A stretch of 64,000 nucleotides of DNA from Undaria pinnatifida. Lineage: Eukaryota; Sar; Phaeophyceae; Laminariales; Alariaceae. Within the stretch, counting starts at the first letter, position 1. Every line of letters starts with the position of its first letter. The notes under the pieces were generated by a model. It did no database searches. It was given only the letters and a program-made list of their open reading frames with translations, and had not been told where the DNA came from. Shown here piece by piece: positions 41,933 through 52,270 of the stretch. The position numbers and the translations under genes are program-made. The stretch is from NCBI GenBank assembly GCA_012845835.1, contig JABAKD010000023.1, forward strand, positions 62,001 to 126,000, in the 5' to 3' direction.

Positions 41933-42159
41933 CTGCTCAAGCCACGAGAGCCCCAACGCGGGGACAAACAAATATGTCCCCTCCCCGAAAATGCTTGCGA
42001 ATGCCGAACACCTGAATGTTTTTTTCCCACGATAAAAAGGAGGGGGGCTGGGTCAGAGCCGGCTGTGAGGGGGACGGGGGGTTCATGGGGCGGGGGATGT
42101 CGTCAACTGTCATCTGCCCATCCGGCTTGTGCTCGTGCGGCGGTGTGTACGCATTTCAT

Positions 42160-42365
42160 TCATAGCCGTGGTCTCAAGACCATTGCTATTAGTAGCTATT
42201 AGACCCTCGCATCCCTACAATGCCAGCACGGAGCACATCGTGTTTTCACCGTTGTGCGCCAAGCGCGAAGCGCCGTGAAGTGTTCGGCGAGTTGCATGAA
42301 GGTTGAGCTGCATCCCACTAAGAAACACTTGTGAGGCGGACTTGCGCACGTTGTGCGTGCTTTCT
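42160..42365 (-). repeat. Dispersed repeat family Y, copy 3
   Basis: On the minus strand CTTCATGCAACTCGCCGAACACTTCACGGCGCTTCG, then GAAAACACGATGTGCTCCGTGCTGGC, with CCGCCTCACAAGTGTTTCT upstream as in copy 2. Confidence 0.65.
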
Positions 42366-42790
42366 TGCACATCGGATGACCGCTTCAAGTGAATTGGTTT
42401 GTTTTCTGGTGTGACCAGTCCCAAGGACCTGGGGTGATGAGTGATTATGGACAATTACGATCTAATTACGATCGAATTACGATCGAGCGCCGCGAGGAAG
42501 ATGGTAGGGTACGGGATGTTAATAAACTGACACGGGAAAATTCATGTTGTTACTGCCCCCGATGACATATACACATACAAACAGAAGCACCGTCTGTGGC
42601 TGTCACAAAAGGAGAGAGCTCACACCGCGGCTGTTGTTGTGCCGTGACTGCGCCCGCAGCGCCATGTGTGATGCAGCAGCACAGCAGCAGCAGAACGAGA
42701 AAAAAAAATATGTGCTAGAACTCGAGTGTAGAAGGACCTAATCATAGTATTAATGGCGTCTCTTTTAGTCTTCTTTCCTTACAACGGCTC
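42366..42790. other. No gene recognised
   Basis: Contains a tandem ATTACGATC (42457-42485) and a short CAG run at 42675. No exon or element with support. Confidence 0.35.
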
Positions 42791-42799
42791 GGCAGACAG

Positions 42800-42925
42800 G
42801 CCTTGAGATGGCCGAGTGAGATGGTGAAGTGAGATTCTGAAGTGATATTTGGAAGAGTGACGTCGATGGAGGGTTCGATTTCCACCTTCACCCCAAAACC
42901 TACAAAAAAAAAGGAACTATCTCAC
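42800..42925 (+). mobile_element. tRNA-Leu/Ser-like SINE head
   Basis: GAGATGGCCGAGTGA at 42805 contains a good A box (TGGCCGAGTG) and AGGGTTCGATTTCC at 42870 a B box, about 50 nt apart as in class-II tRNAs. It ends CACCTTCACCCCAAAACC followed by an A run. No closed acceptor stem, so it is a SINE or tRNA pseudogene. The post-B-box block matches 18500-18515. Confidence 0.55.
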
Positions 42926-44240
42926 GTGTCCAAAACATGCTAAACTCAAAACACCCAGGTAACACCCAAATGAAACGACGAGAGCAATGCAATCATTGCA
43001 CACCGTATCCCATACCGAAATGGAGTCGGCGGCAAATTGGGCAGCATCTCATCGGGGTTCCTGGCATAGTACGACATGTTTCTCAGGTTTAGTATGGGGG
43101 GATGTGGCGGCACTCGAGCATAGAAGGGCCTACTCGCAGTAGCTTCTGCCGATCATAAATTTTAGTCCACTTTTTTCACAATAAACGTGTGGGTTGCCAT
43201 GGGCCCTGCGCGGCTCGGCCAAACGAGGCAGGCGGCAGTATGAGTCTTGCTCCGTGGGTTTTGCTCGGTCCGACCACCTCCCAGATGCGGCGCAGGGAGC
43301 ACAACATGTCGAGAAATAGTAGCTAGGTAGGTGCCAATCTCCCAGGTAGACGGGCGGAGGGAGGCAAGTTGGACACAGGCGAGGTGCGTTACATGCCACA
43401 TGCTCAGTGCCAGGCGTATAACATAAATGATAGCGCTAGACGCAACAACTACGTATGAGGCTCAAGAGATATTCTGCTGCTGCTGTTGCTGCTGCTGGCT
43501 GTATGTACCTGCGTTGTAGCAGATAGCCGAAGGGGTAAGGCTAGATGTAGCTGCGTCGTAGCAGACAGCCGAAGGGTAAAACTAGTTGGGCTGATGGTGC
43601 ACAGCGGGCGATAGATCGGAGCGAGCGAAACGAAATTCAGAGAGGGGCGAGCTTTCGAAAAGGGCCAATGAATTGTGAGGTTTTCCATTCACACCCACTG
43701 GGCTCAGCGAGACGAAGCATAGCCCTCTGAAAAAAAAATAGTCAGTTCAGAGACGTTAAACGCTCGCATCACTGCCACGGAGGTCGGCCGGGATCCCGAC
43801 ATACGCCGTAAAGTGCCCCTTGCTCGCCCCGCAGCAGAAAGTGCGACAAAAAAAACTCGGCAGCCGCAGAGCAGCATGCTAAAAACATGGTGCATATCTT
43901 GCATGGACATACACTAGACAGTGCGGGAACCTATATCGCTACAAAAAAACTCGATGCTTCCACGATTTCTTTTTCTGTAGCCCGTCGGTTACAAAAATAT
44001 CTGATTTTGATGACGCATGCTAGAAGATATATTTCAAAGCACTACCGAACAGCCCGGCACAGGTCACCAGCTTCCAACAACAGCAACAACAGCAAGGAAC
44101 AGCCCGACCTATAGTCACCAGGTTTCAACATCATCACCAAATAACCCGACATGTGCGCGAACAGCTGTCAACAGACGGAGTAGGACGTCAGACGTCAGCA
44201 CACATTTCAACGTTCTGTGCCACGGGCGGAGGCATTTTAT
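42926..44240. other. No confident gene; CTG run at 43472-43498
   Basis: A diverged 50-bp duplication (GTA.CTGCGT(T/C)GTAGCAGA(T/C)AGCCGAAGGG) lies at 43504 and 43549. A short minus-strand frame near 43311 (MLCSLRRIWE before GTGGTC) resembles the start of a transit peptide but cannot be joined to anything with confidence. Confidence 0.35.
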
Positions 44241-44244
44241 CAAA

Positions 44245-44335
44245 TTATTTTAACGACGTCAGCTGTGAGTTCGACAAATTAAGGGTCGATACTCATCTTT
44301 GCAAGCTGCGTAGTACATGGATCGCCCGTTTGCAT
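44245..44335 (+). repeat. Family X core
   Basis: AATTATTTTAACGACGTCAGCTGTGAGTTCGACAAATT followed by GTCGATACTCATCTTTGCAAGCTG. Other short cores: 47020-47060 (-), 52032-52080 (-), 52630-52690 (-). Confidence 0.6.
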
Positions 44336-44504
44336 TATAGAGTATTTAACGCACCAACAATGCACAAGATCTCACTCATCCACTGCTGTGCAACTATTTC
44401 ATTTCGCTGCTGTAGATCGGCTGTAAGCGGTGCTGAAGCGATTAGTTGCTGCGGCTGCTGCTATAATACTCAGGGTTAGTGTGGGATGTGGGTGTGTCTG
44501 GTTT

Positions 44505-44780
44505 CGAAATGTCGCGGGTCGGGTCAGGTTGGGTCAACGTGTTTGAAAATATCACGGGTCGGGTCCGGTCGGGTCGCGTCTAGAGAAACCTCGCGGGTCG
44601 GGTCGGGTCTAGAGAAACCTCGCGGGTCGGGTCGGGTCGCGTCAAGAGGTTTTAAAATCTTGCTGATCGGGTCGGTGGCGCGGTCGGGTCAAGACGTTTT
44701 GAAATCTCGGGGGTAGGGTCAGGTCTGGTCGGGTCAAGAGGTGTGGAAATCTCGCGGGTCGGGTCCGGACATGACCCGCG
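44505..44780 (+). repeat. GGGTC-type minisatellite, ~45-60 bp units
   Basis: Runs of (T/C)CGGGTCGGGTC alternate with GAGAAACCTCGC, GTTTTGAAATCTCG-type spacers. Same family as 53290-54200. Confidence 0.7.
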
Positions 44781-45333
44781 AGAAACGGATCGCTATTGGG
44801 TCAAGCCACCATGAGCCGGGGTTGTTTTTGGCTGACCCGCGGGTCGAATCCGCGGATCTGGCCCTCGGATCCGCCTTTGTCAAACATACAGCGGCCTGCC
44901 GGAGGGTACTTATTGTCGTGTCGGCGCCCCGCGGGTCCGAAAATGATACAAAACTTACCGCTTCCTGCACGACAGCCTCTCTCGCCCCAATACTTCCAGC
45001 GTATGTATGTCATCATAGCGTCCAGAAAAATCATACCAAGCAGTATTTTTTCTCGTACCAGACATGGAGTATTACTACGCGAATTCCCGTCGGATGAAGC
45101 TGCAAGCATTATTAAGGTGTATTGGCGTCCATCCACGTCCGCCAAAGCAAGCCAGGCCACACACTCTTGCTGCATACAGGGTGCAACAATAAAACATAGA
45201 CGACAAGTAAATGGCAGTGTAAGAACCCATGTACGACGCATACGTACACATTGGATACTCGGTAAGAAAATTTTATAATACCAGTACGAAATGTGACCAA
45301 ACGTAAAAAGGTAAGAGCAGGTGTTGTCGAAGC

Positions 45334-45365
<32 letters not shown>

Positions 45366-45800
45366 GCAACAGCAGCACACCCCGGATCCTCGCGGATCGC
45401 AGCCCCTGCTGACAGATCCACCACCCCAGTTGTGGGCTTGCTGCCGGAGGCGGCTCAGCTAGGCTGCTTGCCGGTGCCGGAGACTGCATAGACAGCTAGC
45501 TCACTCGTCGGGTCGACCCGGGGGTCTAGCGCTACATGCACCCCTAAGTACGAATGTGTGGGTTGCGGCTTGTTTGTCATTTTTCGCGCGCACTACACAT
45601 AAAATCTGCAAACAATGCCGGAAAAAAAAGAAAAAAAAGAGGGAGCACGAAATCCTGGGAAAGGTACGAGGGACCAAGGATCAACCAACCGACCAAGGTG
45701 CATATCCAGACATGTGAGACCCGTGACTTTTTGACTTTGACCCGCGAGACATGTCACGCGTCCAGTCCACCCGACACGCATAAAACCCGCGCCTCACGGG
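44781..45800. other. No confident gene; CAG run at 45334-45362
   Basis: A minus-strand frame from 45489 starts MQSPAPASSLAEPPPAA and contains an Ala run encoded by the CTG repeat. No splice partner was found, so it is left unannotated as a gene. Confidence 0.35.
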
Positions 45801-45814
45801 TCACTCGGAGCGTG

Positions 45815-46210
45815 GCGGGTCGGGTCGGGTCGGTTCGGTTCGGTTCGGGTCGGGTCAGGTCTGGTCGGGTCGGGTCGGGTCGGGTCGGGTCGGGTCGGGT
45901 CGGGTCGGGTCGGGTCGGGTCGGGTCGGGTCGGGTCGGGTCGGGTCGGGTCGGGTCGGGTCGGGTCGGGTCGGGTCGGGTCGGGTCGGGTCGGGTCGGGT
46001 CGGGTCGGGTCGGGTCGGGTCGGGTCGGGTCGGGTCGGGTCGGGTCGGGTCGGGTCGGGTCGGGTCGGGTCGGGTCGGGTCGGGTCGGGTCGGGTCGGGT
46101 CGGGTCGGGTCGGGTCGGGTCGGGTCGGGTCGGGTCGGGTCAAGACGTCTAAAAAAATCGCGGGTCAGGTCGGGTCAGCTGACCCGACCCGACCCGACCC
46201 GACCAGTGAG
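45815..46210 (+). repeat. (GGGTC)n pentamer array, G-quadruplex motif
   Basis: Uninterrupted GGGTC from about 45863 to 46140 (about 55 units), with variants at the left edge and an inverted block GACCCGACCCGACCCG at 46181-46204. Every four units satisfy the G3-N2 quadruplex pattern on the plus strand. The opposite arm at 46181 allows a hairpin. Long frames here are an effect of the repeat (15-nt super-period), not genes. Confidence 0.95.
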
Positions 46211-46374
46211 GTTTGACCTGACCCGTGAATAGCCCTAGGGATTTCGAATAAACGAATAAACAAATGATACACAAAATCTCCAAACTCGAGACTAATAGAC
46301 GACGACTGAATGGCGAGGGCCAGCATGTGTGTGCCGGTGAGCATTTGCAGCTCACTCTTCTCCTCCATAATTGT

Positions 46375-46590
46375 AATACGTACCAGTGGGGCTTCACCGC
46401 GGCGGGCTGCCGCCCGCCTTGGCTCCGCGCATGCCCGCAATTTTCGAAGATGCATGGCAGTAAAGGAATACAGGCAAATCGAGACTGTACATGCGACAGC
46501 ACTGCCAAGGGGTACATTCACATAAATCATGTTTGAATCAAGAAAAAGAAGTACTGGAATCAGCTGCAAAGAAAACACAGCAGAACATTT
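46375..46590 (-). repeat. Dispersed repeat with GC-rich hairpin, copy d
   Basis: GGCGGGCTGCCGCCCGCC forms the hairpin. Flanking blocks match 37860-38060 (see that entry). Confidence 0.65.
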
Positions 46591-47635
46591 TTGTCATCTT
46601 TCACACGATGACGAACAACAACAGCAGCAGCAGCAGCCCCCGCACAACATTTTCCATGTATGTGTAATTTCAAACAACAGCAGGAGCGGCAACTGCTCCA
46701 GTTCGACAACAGCAAAAAAGGAAGCACTTCCAGTACAACAATCTAGTACAACAATAATATGCACACAAATAGTGTATCTACCTTACGATCATAATACTTA
46801 GATCAATGGCGATAATAAGATAGGATACTTTGTTACGGTACTCGATAAAATTGCGAGAAAAACGATGTAAAACGTCAACGTTAATTTCCGTGTCACCTAC
46901 TTGTAACACGTTAACTTGATGTCTGCATCGTGATTCATTGCAGGATTACCGTCCATTATTACTTTTGATTAGGTTTTGACCCATGAAAAACTTGCTATCA
47001 AAACGGGTGACCGGTGTATTACGCAGCTTGCAAAGATTGTAAGATTATCGTCGACCCTAAATGTGTTGTATTCACACCTGACGTTGTCAGAAAAACTTTG
47101 ATATAGTATGCATACGATAATACTCTCAATTTTCCTTGAGCCGGTACGTACAGAACAAAAATACAAGGGGAAAAATAGATAAAACGTGTAGAGGATCGGA
47201 TAATGTACACACCGAGGCTCGACCCCAAAATGGGGAAAACAAAGAACTTGAAAAAATATTGAATGCACCGCGCTTCGCGTGTCACGATTAACAATAGTTC
47301 GGGGCTACCCTTCAAGCTACGGTTATACGATTACTACTACTGGATAAACAACAATTTGTGTTCCGCACAACGGACAACTCTTATGGGCGTCTAAATTCAG
47401 CAACAACAGCATGCAGCGGCAGCCAAACGACAAACGGCAAAAGCCGTAGAAGTATCATACAGCAAACACGCGTAGCGTAACCGCTGCTAGCAACAGCAAC
47501 ACCGCATAACGCACAACTCGCATGTGCGTGTAAATTAAACAACAGCATGCTGCAGCAGAGGCAGCACCACAGCACAGCAGCAGCAGTACGACAAACAGCA
47601 AGCGTTTCAGTACCCAGTCAGTGAAACATAAAATT
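46591..47635. other. No gene recognised; CAG runs and family X core
   Basis: CAGCAGCAG at 46621-46637 and 47575-47585, and a family X core at 47020-47060. A 100-bp diverged pair of (AGCAACAACAGCATGC) blocks at 47397 and 47535. Confidence 0.4.
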
Positions 47636-47637
47636 GC

Positions 47638-48030
47638 AAGGGAAAAAAAAAAAACGTCGAGACTCGGACACAAAGTTTTTGAACGGGAGAAAAAAAAAAA
47701 CACTTGAAAATAGAAAAAGCAAAAAACGATTATATACGCCAGGTCCGCGACTGGTGAATACAAACCATGGGGGTCTAATATATGTTCTATTTTGGGCCGG
47801 TACCCGGTACATATATAGCGCAAAAAAAGCAAGCAAGCGACCCAAACATAGAAAAAGAGTAACAGAACAATGCAAGAGAAACACAAAAAAAAAAACTCGT
47901 CACTCGAACACAAACGGGAGAAAAAAAAAAAAAAAAAAAGAGGCAAACAAAGAAACGATGATGCAGGGGCTCGAACTCGCATCTAGTGCATTCATACAAC
48001 GACGGTCTAACTGACAAACTACCACTGCTG
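47638..48030 (-). mobile_element. tRNA-like SINE with duplicated poly(T)/CGAG tail
   Basis: On the minus strand GTCAGTTAGACCG (A-box region, about 48015) and CGAGTTCGAGCCCC (B box, 47966-47979) are followed by TTTCTTTGTTTGCCTC, T18 and CTCCCGTTTGTGTTCGAGTGACGAG, T11. The tail block recurs at 47640-47700 (CTCCCGTTC...TTTGTGTCCGAGTCTCGACG), so it was duplicated. The cloverleaf is incomplete. Confidence 0.55.
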
Positions 48031-48985
48031 ATTTTTGTTCCAAACCGGAATTTAGTGTTTATATACTCACGGCTTCGCACGCGACATGTCGGAACAGAAC
48101 ATTTGAAAGAAAGTGATATTTGCCTAGGCCACTACGACACGAAGCGAGCACGACCGTCGCCGACCCCGGCAAGGTCGGGAGAATCGAGCAAGCTGGTGCA
48201 CATGCAGGAAACAGTGCGCGCCGAGAGGTGGACATCACCTTGAGTTATCTCGAAGACAACTCAAAACCTGGTCTAAATCGAGGCCATCGGCCGCTCTCGT
48301 GCGAGGGCCAACATATCTATATACCCTGGTATGTATTTACCAGAACGAGGTAGGTTTAGGTTCGTAGCACCTGGTACACGTTTATTTATGGACCTGCTTC
48401 TTCTGCTCAAAGCACACAATAAGCACACCCAGCTGGTAAGCCAGCACGTTGTCGTCGAGCACCTACTGCAAGCACAGCACAGCGTAACCAGCCCAGGACA
48501 GCGGAGAAAGATACGTAGTTAGTGCCGATTAGAGCGCGACAATGCAAGCAAAAAACAGAGTTGCTGAGACTCATGATGTCGTCGAGCATCTACACAGCTC
48601 GCTGTGTTTTTAATCACAAAGTAACAGGAAATCGAAATCCACGAACGCAAAAAAAGGATACAACCGCAAGCAGCAACTAGTACAGCAGGTAATGCGTGAA
48701 GGATAGGATTGGCCTTTGTTCCAATCTCAATAAGATACAGCATTGCTCTCCGTCCTTTCTCTTTCGTCCAAACGATTTTGACACGGGCACCCCGCGTCTG
48801 GGTTGTTTTCCTCGGGCATGGAGCTTTTGGCATTTACAAGTAATCTGTCTCAATCTAACTATAGACCTTTGTTCGTTTTATTCTCCGTTCATAAAAACGA
48901 CGTACAAGGTACACGTTCATTGTTGCACCTCCCTGCTCCTTCTGCTCAAACTACAAAAGTACATCCAGGTCATATGCTAGAGCTG
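48031..48985. other. No gene recognised
   Basis: A diverged ~100-bp duplication links 48440-48560 and 49730-49830 (GTTGTC(G/T)TCGAGCA.CTAC.GCAAG, AGAGCGCGACAATGCAAGC). These flank the transposon at 48986 and may mark an older repeat it inserted into. Confidence 0.4.
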
Positions 48986-49720
48986 AGGCCATTTCTTATA
49001 CAGTCGGATTCCACCAGTCGAAAACGGCCCTTTTCGATTGGACTTTTTTTCGACCGGAATCTTCTGGTCCTTCTTCTTATCGTCAGTCGAGTCGATTTTA
49101 TAGTTTTTGTGCTCTTCCTAGAGGCGGTTGGTGTGAGGGAGTACTGCTGTACAGCAGTCGAAATCGGTTGGCAGCTCTGTGCTTCGCGCGTTTTCCGCGA
49201 GCAACGGCTCGACGAACCCTCGTCCCAGCGAGTTGGTGGCTTTGGGCTTAGCCGAAAGCCGCCAAAGCTACGTTCGTGGAGTTGCACTCAGCCGAGAGCC
49301 GCCAAAGCTACAGCAGGCGCAGCCGATGTTGGCAGCATGGGATCGACACCGCCCCGCTGACTTGCTGCGAGAATAAACAGCAGTGATAGCCACGCCAGCG
49401 TCAGCGCCTTGTATGATACTGCAGTGTGGTACCTGGTATGGATTTGTGGCCGTGTGGCCGTGTGGGTGTGTGTTTGGTGGTGGGATGCACGATGCGATCG
49501 GTTCAAAAAACACGTAGAAAACTTTTTCGACTGAGTTTTTCGACTGGAGGACCCAGTCGAAAAAGTCGAGTTTTTCGACTGGATCCGCCAGTCGGAATTC
49601 TCAGTCGAAAAAAGTTGAGTCGAACAAGCCCTTTTTCGACTGTGTAAGAAAGCTCGATTTGGGCTTCAGTCGAAAAAGGCCGTTTTCGACTGACAACTCC
49701 GACTGTATAAGAAATGGCCT
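48986..49720. mobile_element. 735-bp DNA transposon (family W) with ~50-bp TIRs
   Basis: The left end AGGCCATTTCTTATACAGTCGGA matches the reverse complement of the right end for 23 bp exactly, and the match continues through CAGTCGAAAACGGCC(C)TTTTTCGA. The right half is built from alternating TTTTTCGACTG and CAGTCGAAAAA, so it folds heavily. No transposase frame. No target duplication identified. Probably a non-autonomous element. Confidence 0.8.
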
Positions 49721-50010
49721 AAGGTAGCATGTTGTCTTCGAGCATCTACCGCAAGTACTTGACGTGCCGATCAAACCGCGACAACGCAAGCGAGAAGGCA
49801 GAGTTAGCGAGAGCCAGCATGTATGCATGTCGTCGATAATTTACAGCCCGTTTTATTCGATTGTTTATTGGTCTATTTTTTTATACGCATGAGGCATGTT
49901 CGTACGTTTTCGAGTGAAAGATATGTCCCTATTAACGTCTAGTACCACTTAAGGTTTAATCCTCCATTTATTGACGCTAATTACCCGGAACACCCTGAAT
50001 GTCTGGTTGA
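49721..50010. other. Flank of the family W transposon
   Basis: The first 110 bp belong to the diverged duplication with 48440-48560. Nothing else recognised. Confidence 0.35.
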
Positions 50011-50011
50011 A

Positions 50012-50409
50012 ATGGACCCATCACGCACGCACGCCCGTCGTATTAGCTTCTTGATGCCAAGGCCAGGATCACCAGCCACGTGCTACAGCATCATACCCAA
50101 GATGCCAGCATGTTTCAGCCTGGGTCAGTTTGTGGTCGCCCCTGCTGCTAAGCATCCGTCGCGAAAAGCTGGACCCCACAAACGCACAAGCGGCTGTAAA
50201 AGCATTTATAGACGGGATAAGCTACGCGTGGCTGGCTCTACCTAAGGCATCAGCAAACGCGTGATCAGGAGTTGCCTGAATGCCAACGTCCGCATGGGTG
50301 CATTAGTTGGTCCTCCCACGATTTTGACCCAGGAAGAGGAAAAACAATTACGAATCATGGCGAAAACAAAACGGAGATACGCGTTTTTGTCCCCGATTAA
50401 GCTCTCGTA
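50012..50409 (+). pseudogene. Pogo/Tc5-type transposase N-terminal fragment (HTH_psq-like)
   Basis: One frame gives AAVKAFIDGISYAWLAL, resembling the first helix of a psq/CENP-B helix-turn-helix (A...I..G.S...AA). After a stop and frame change the sequence gives NVRMGALVGPPTILTQEEE and KQLRIMAKTKRRYAF, which fits the G...GPP..LT.EEE linker between the two DNA-binding helices of pogo-like transposases. No DDE domain follows; a TAG ends the frame at 50409. A dead fragment. Confidence 0.55.
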
Positions 50410-50454
50410 GTCGTCACCACAACTATCTGATTCCATCGGCTCACTGTGACGCCC

Positions 50455-50640
50455 AATTTTTGGGCGAGTGGGTAGCGCACAGAGATGGGTCGTGCCACGG
50501 CCCATCCGCTGAAAAAAAGATGGGCCGGTCCGGGCCTCGGCCCACCAACTGAAATTGATGGGCCGGGTCGGGACGCCGCCCACCACCTGAAAAAACGATG
50601 GGCCCGGCCGGTCCGGCCCACCAGCGCCGGCCCGTGACGT
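50455..50640. repeat. GATGGGCCGG / GGCCCACC minisatellite
   Basis: Four units of about 45-50 bp: GATGGGCCGGTCCGGGCC...GGCCCACCAACTGAAA at 50519, 50560 and 50598, with a weaker unit at 50474. Each unit contains inverted GGGCC/GGCCC arms. Confidence 0.65.
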
Positions 50641-51340
50641 GTCCTGGAAATCATAGCTTCTAAAAAAAACTTCCGTAACATGGTCTGGCGCGAAAATAAT
50701 GAAAAAAACAAAAACAAAAGGGAGCTAGACGACGTGCCTGCTTGTGCATGTAGGCTTCAAACCACGTGACAAAATTAGGGCCAAAAATTGTCATGAAGTG
50801 GACGAAACCAGGATTTTGTGTCCCTCGTCGTAACATCTTGACTGTGTCGTGGATCATCTGCACGCTACATCACTTCGTAGAAAATAAACGAAAGCAGGTT
50901 ATAACGTAGACATGGAGCGCATGCCACCGCAGAGGCGCACCAAATTGTTTCTTACGCTCTTCACCTGACGAGCTTTAAATTTGTACACGTATACAAGGCA
51001 TTTTTTTTTTTTCGGGCACATCTCTTCGTGCTCGCACGTTTATCAGAAACGTCAGGTGGGGTGGGCACAATTCCACCGTTGGGGTCACGTTGCCGGAGGT
51101 TTGGGCGCGATCCGTGCAGTGTGTCGCGCGTGGCAAGCCTTTTAAACCTTTTTGGCCGTGGGCATGGACAAGGGGAATCCCCGGATTTCCGCAACATCCC
51201 CAGGGATGGTGTTTCCGCATCCCCCCGGGGATTGAGTTTCCGCATCCCCTATCCCCGTGTACGCACGTAAAACTTTTATACAAACCGGCTTTTTTTGCTA
51301 CTTCGTGGAGGGCACACGTACAGTTCCCTATTTTTGCACA
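50641..51340. other. No gene recognised
   Basis: Contains CATCCCC(C/A)-type repeats at 51195-51255 (GGGGAT/ATCCCC inverted). No exon with support. Confidence 0.35.
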
Positions 51341-52270
51341 GAGCACCATGTTACCATCCTGCCGCCCAGCAGCAATCCAGCCCCCTAGCGACAGCAGCCT
51401 GCAACTCTATGCGGGTGTGGCTGTTGTAGTAGCTGATTGTTTTGATCGGAGCGTGCCATTTGTCACCCCACCGTGCCCAATATTTCTGCTGTGCTGCCGC
51501 TGCGTGCGCATGTCCATAGCATGTCCATAGATCGCGCCAACGTAATATAGGAACCTTTTCATCGTAATGTATATACCAACTCATCCATACACTCACGTCC
51601 ATATGTTTTGTGTCGGAGATTTTGCCCACACCACAGACCACAGTGGTGGCAGGCACCAGACAACATGAGGACAGCACAACGCTACGTGTACAACCCTGTG
51701 CCGCACAGCAGGGGTCGTAGGATACATCATGTACGTGCGCGTGGCGAGTCCTCGCTATGCTGCGGCGAGTTGCTTTTGTCGGAGTCTGTCATCTGTCACT
51801 CCACCACACCGCATATTTCTGTTTTGCTGCCCCTGCGTGGGTGTGCTATATCTAGCGCATTTGTCGCGTAACTTCGGACGGAAGTATAGGAACCTATTGA
51901 ATAGTAATTAGATAAACACCAAGTTCTTACATTTTGGGCCACAGACAAGCCACAGACGCAGCTTTTTTTCGCACATAATTTTTGTACGGAGATTTCTTGC
52001 ATACGTCACGGATGATGAGACACCAAAAAAAATGCGAAATTCGTCGAACTCACGGCTGACGTCCTTGAAACATTTTATAAAATGCGGGAAGCACGACGTG
52101 TGTACGACCCTGCCGACCAGCAGCAGCAGCAGGCAGGACCATGTGCGCGTGCCGTACCCTCTCCATTCTGCGGCGTTTATTTGCCATAGCAAGCCTGTCA
52201 TGTATATTGCCCTCTTGCTCCCTCCTTCGCAATGTGTTGTGTTCTTTCGATTATTTTTTACAGTATTCAT
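51341..52270. repeat. Three diverged ~350-bp tandem units
   Basis: Blocks at 51440-51560, 51770-51910 and 52095-52260 share TGTCA(C)CCACC, ATATTTCTG(C/T)T.TGCTGCC.CTGCGTG, and ATAGGAACCT.TT....AGTAAT in order. Ends near family X cores at 52032-52080. Confidence 0.45.

Noticed and set aside
43260-43320. GrpE start exon MLCSLRRIWE
   Set aside because: Phase would fit one acceptor at 41928, but the peptide is too short and the donor GTGGTC is weak; left open.
45112-45489. First exon of GrpE with transit peptide (MQSPAPASSLAEPPP)
   Set aside because: No donor in a fitting phase was found and the Ala run comes from a CTG repeat; cannot be linked to 41932.
45554-46216. 220-codon RVGSG repeat protein
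   Set aside because: Product of the GGGTC pentamer array, open in both strands.
47944-48025. Functional tRNA gene on the minus strand
   Set aside because: Good B box, but the A-box arm and acceptor stem do not pair, and a T-rich SINE tail follows.
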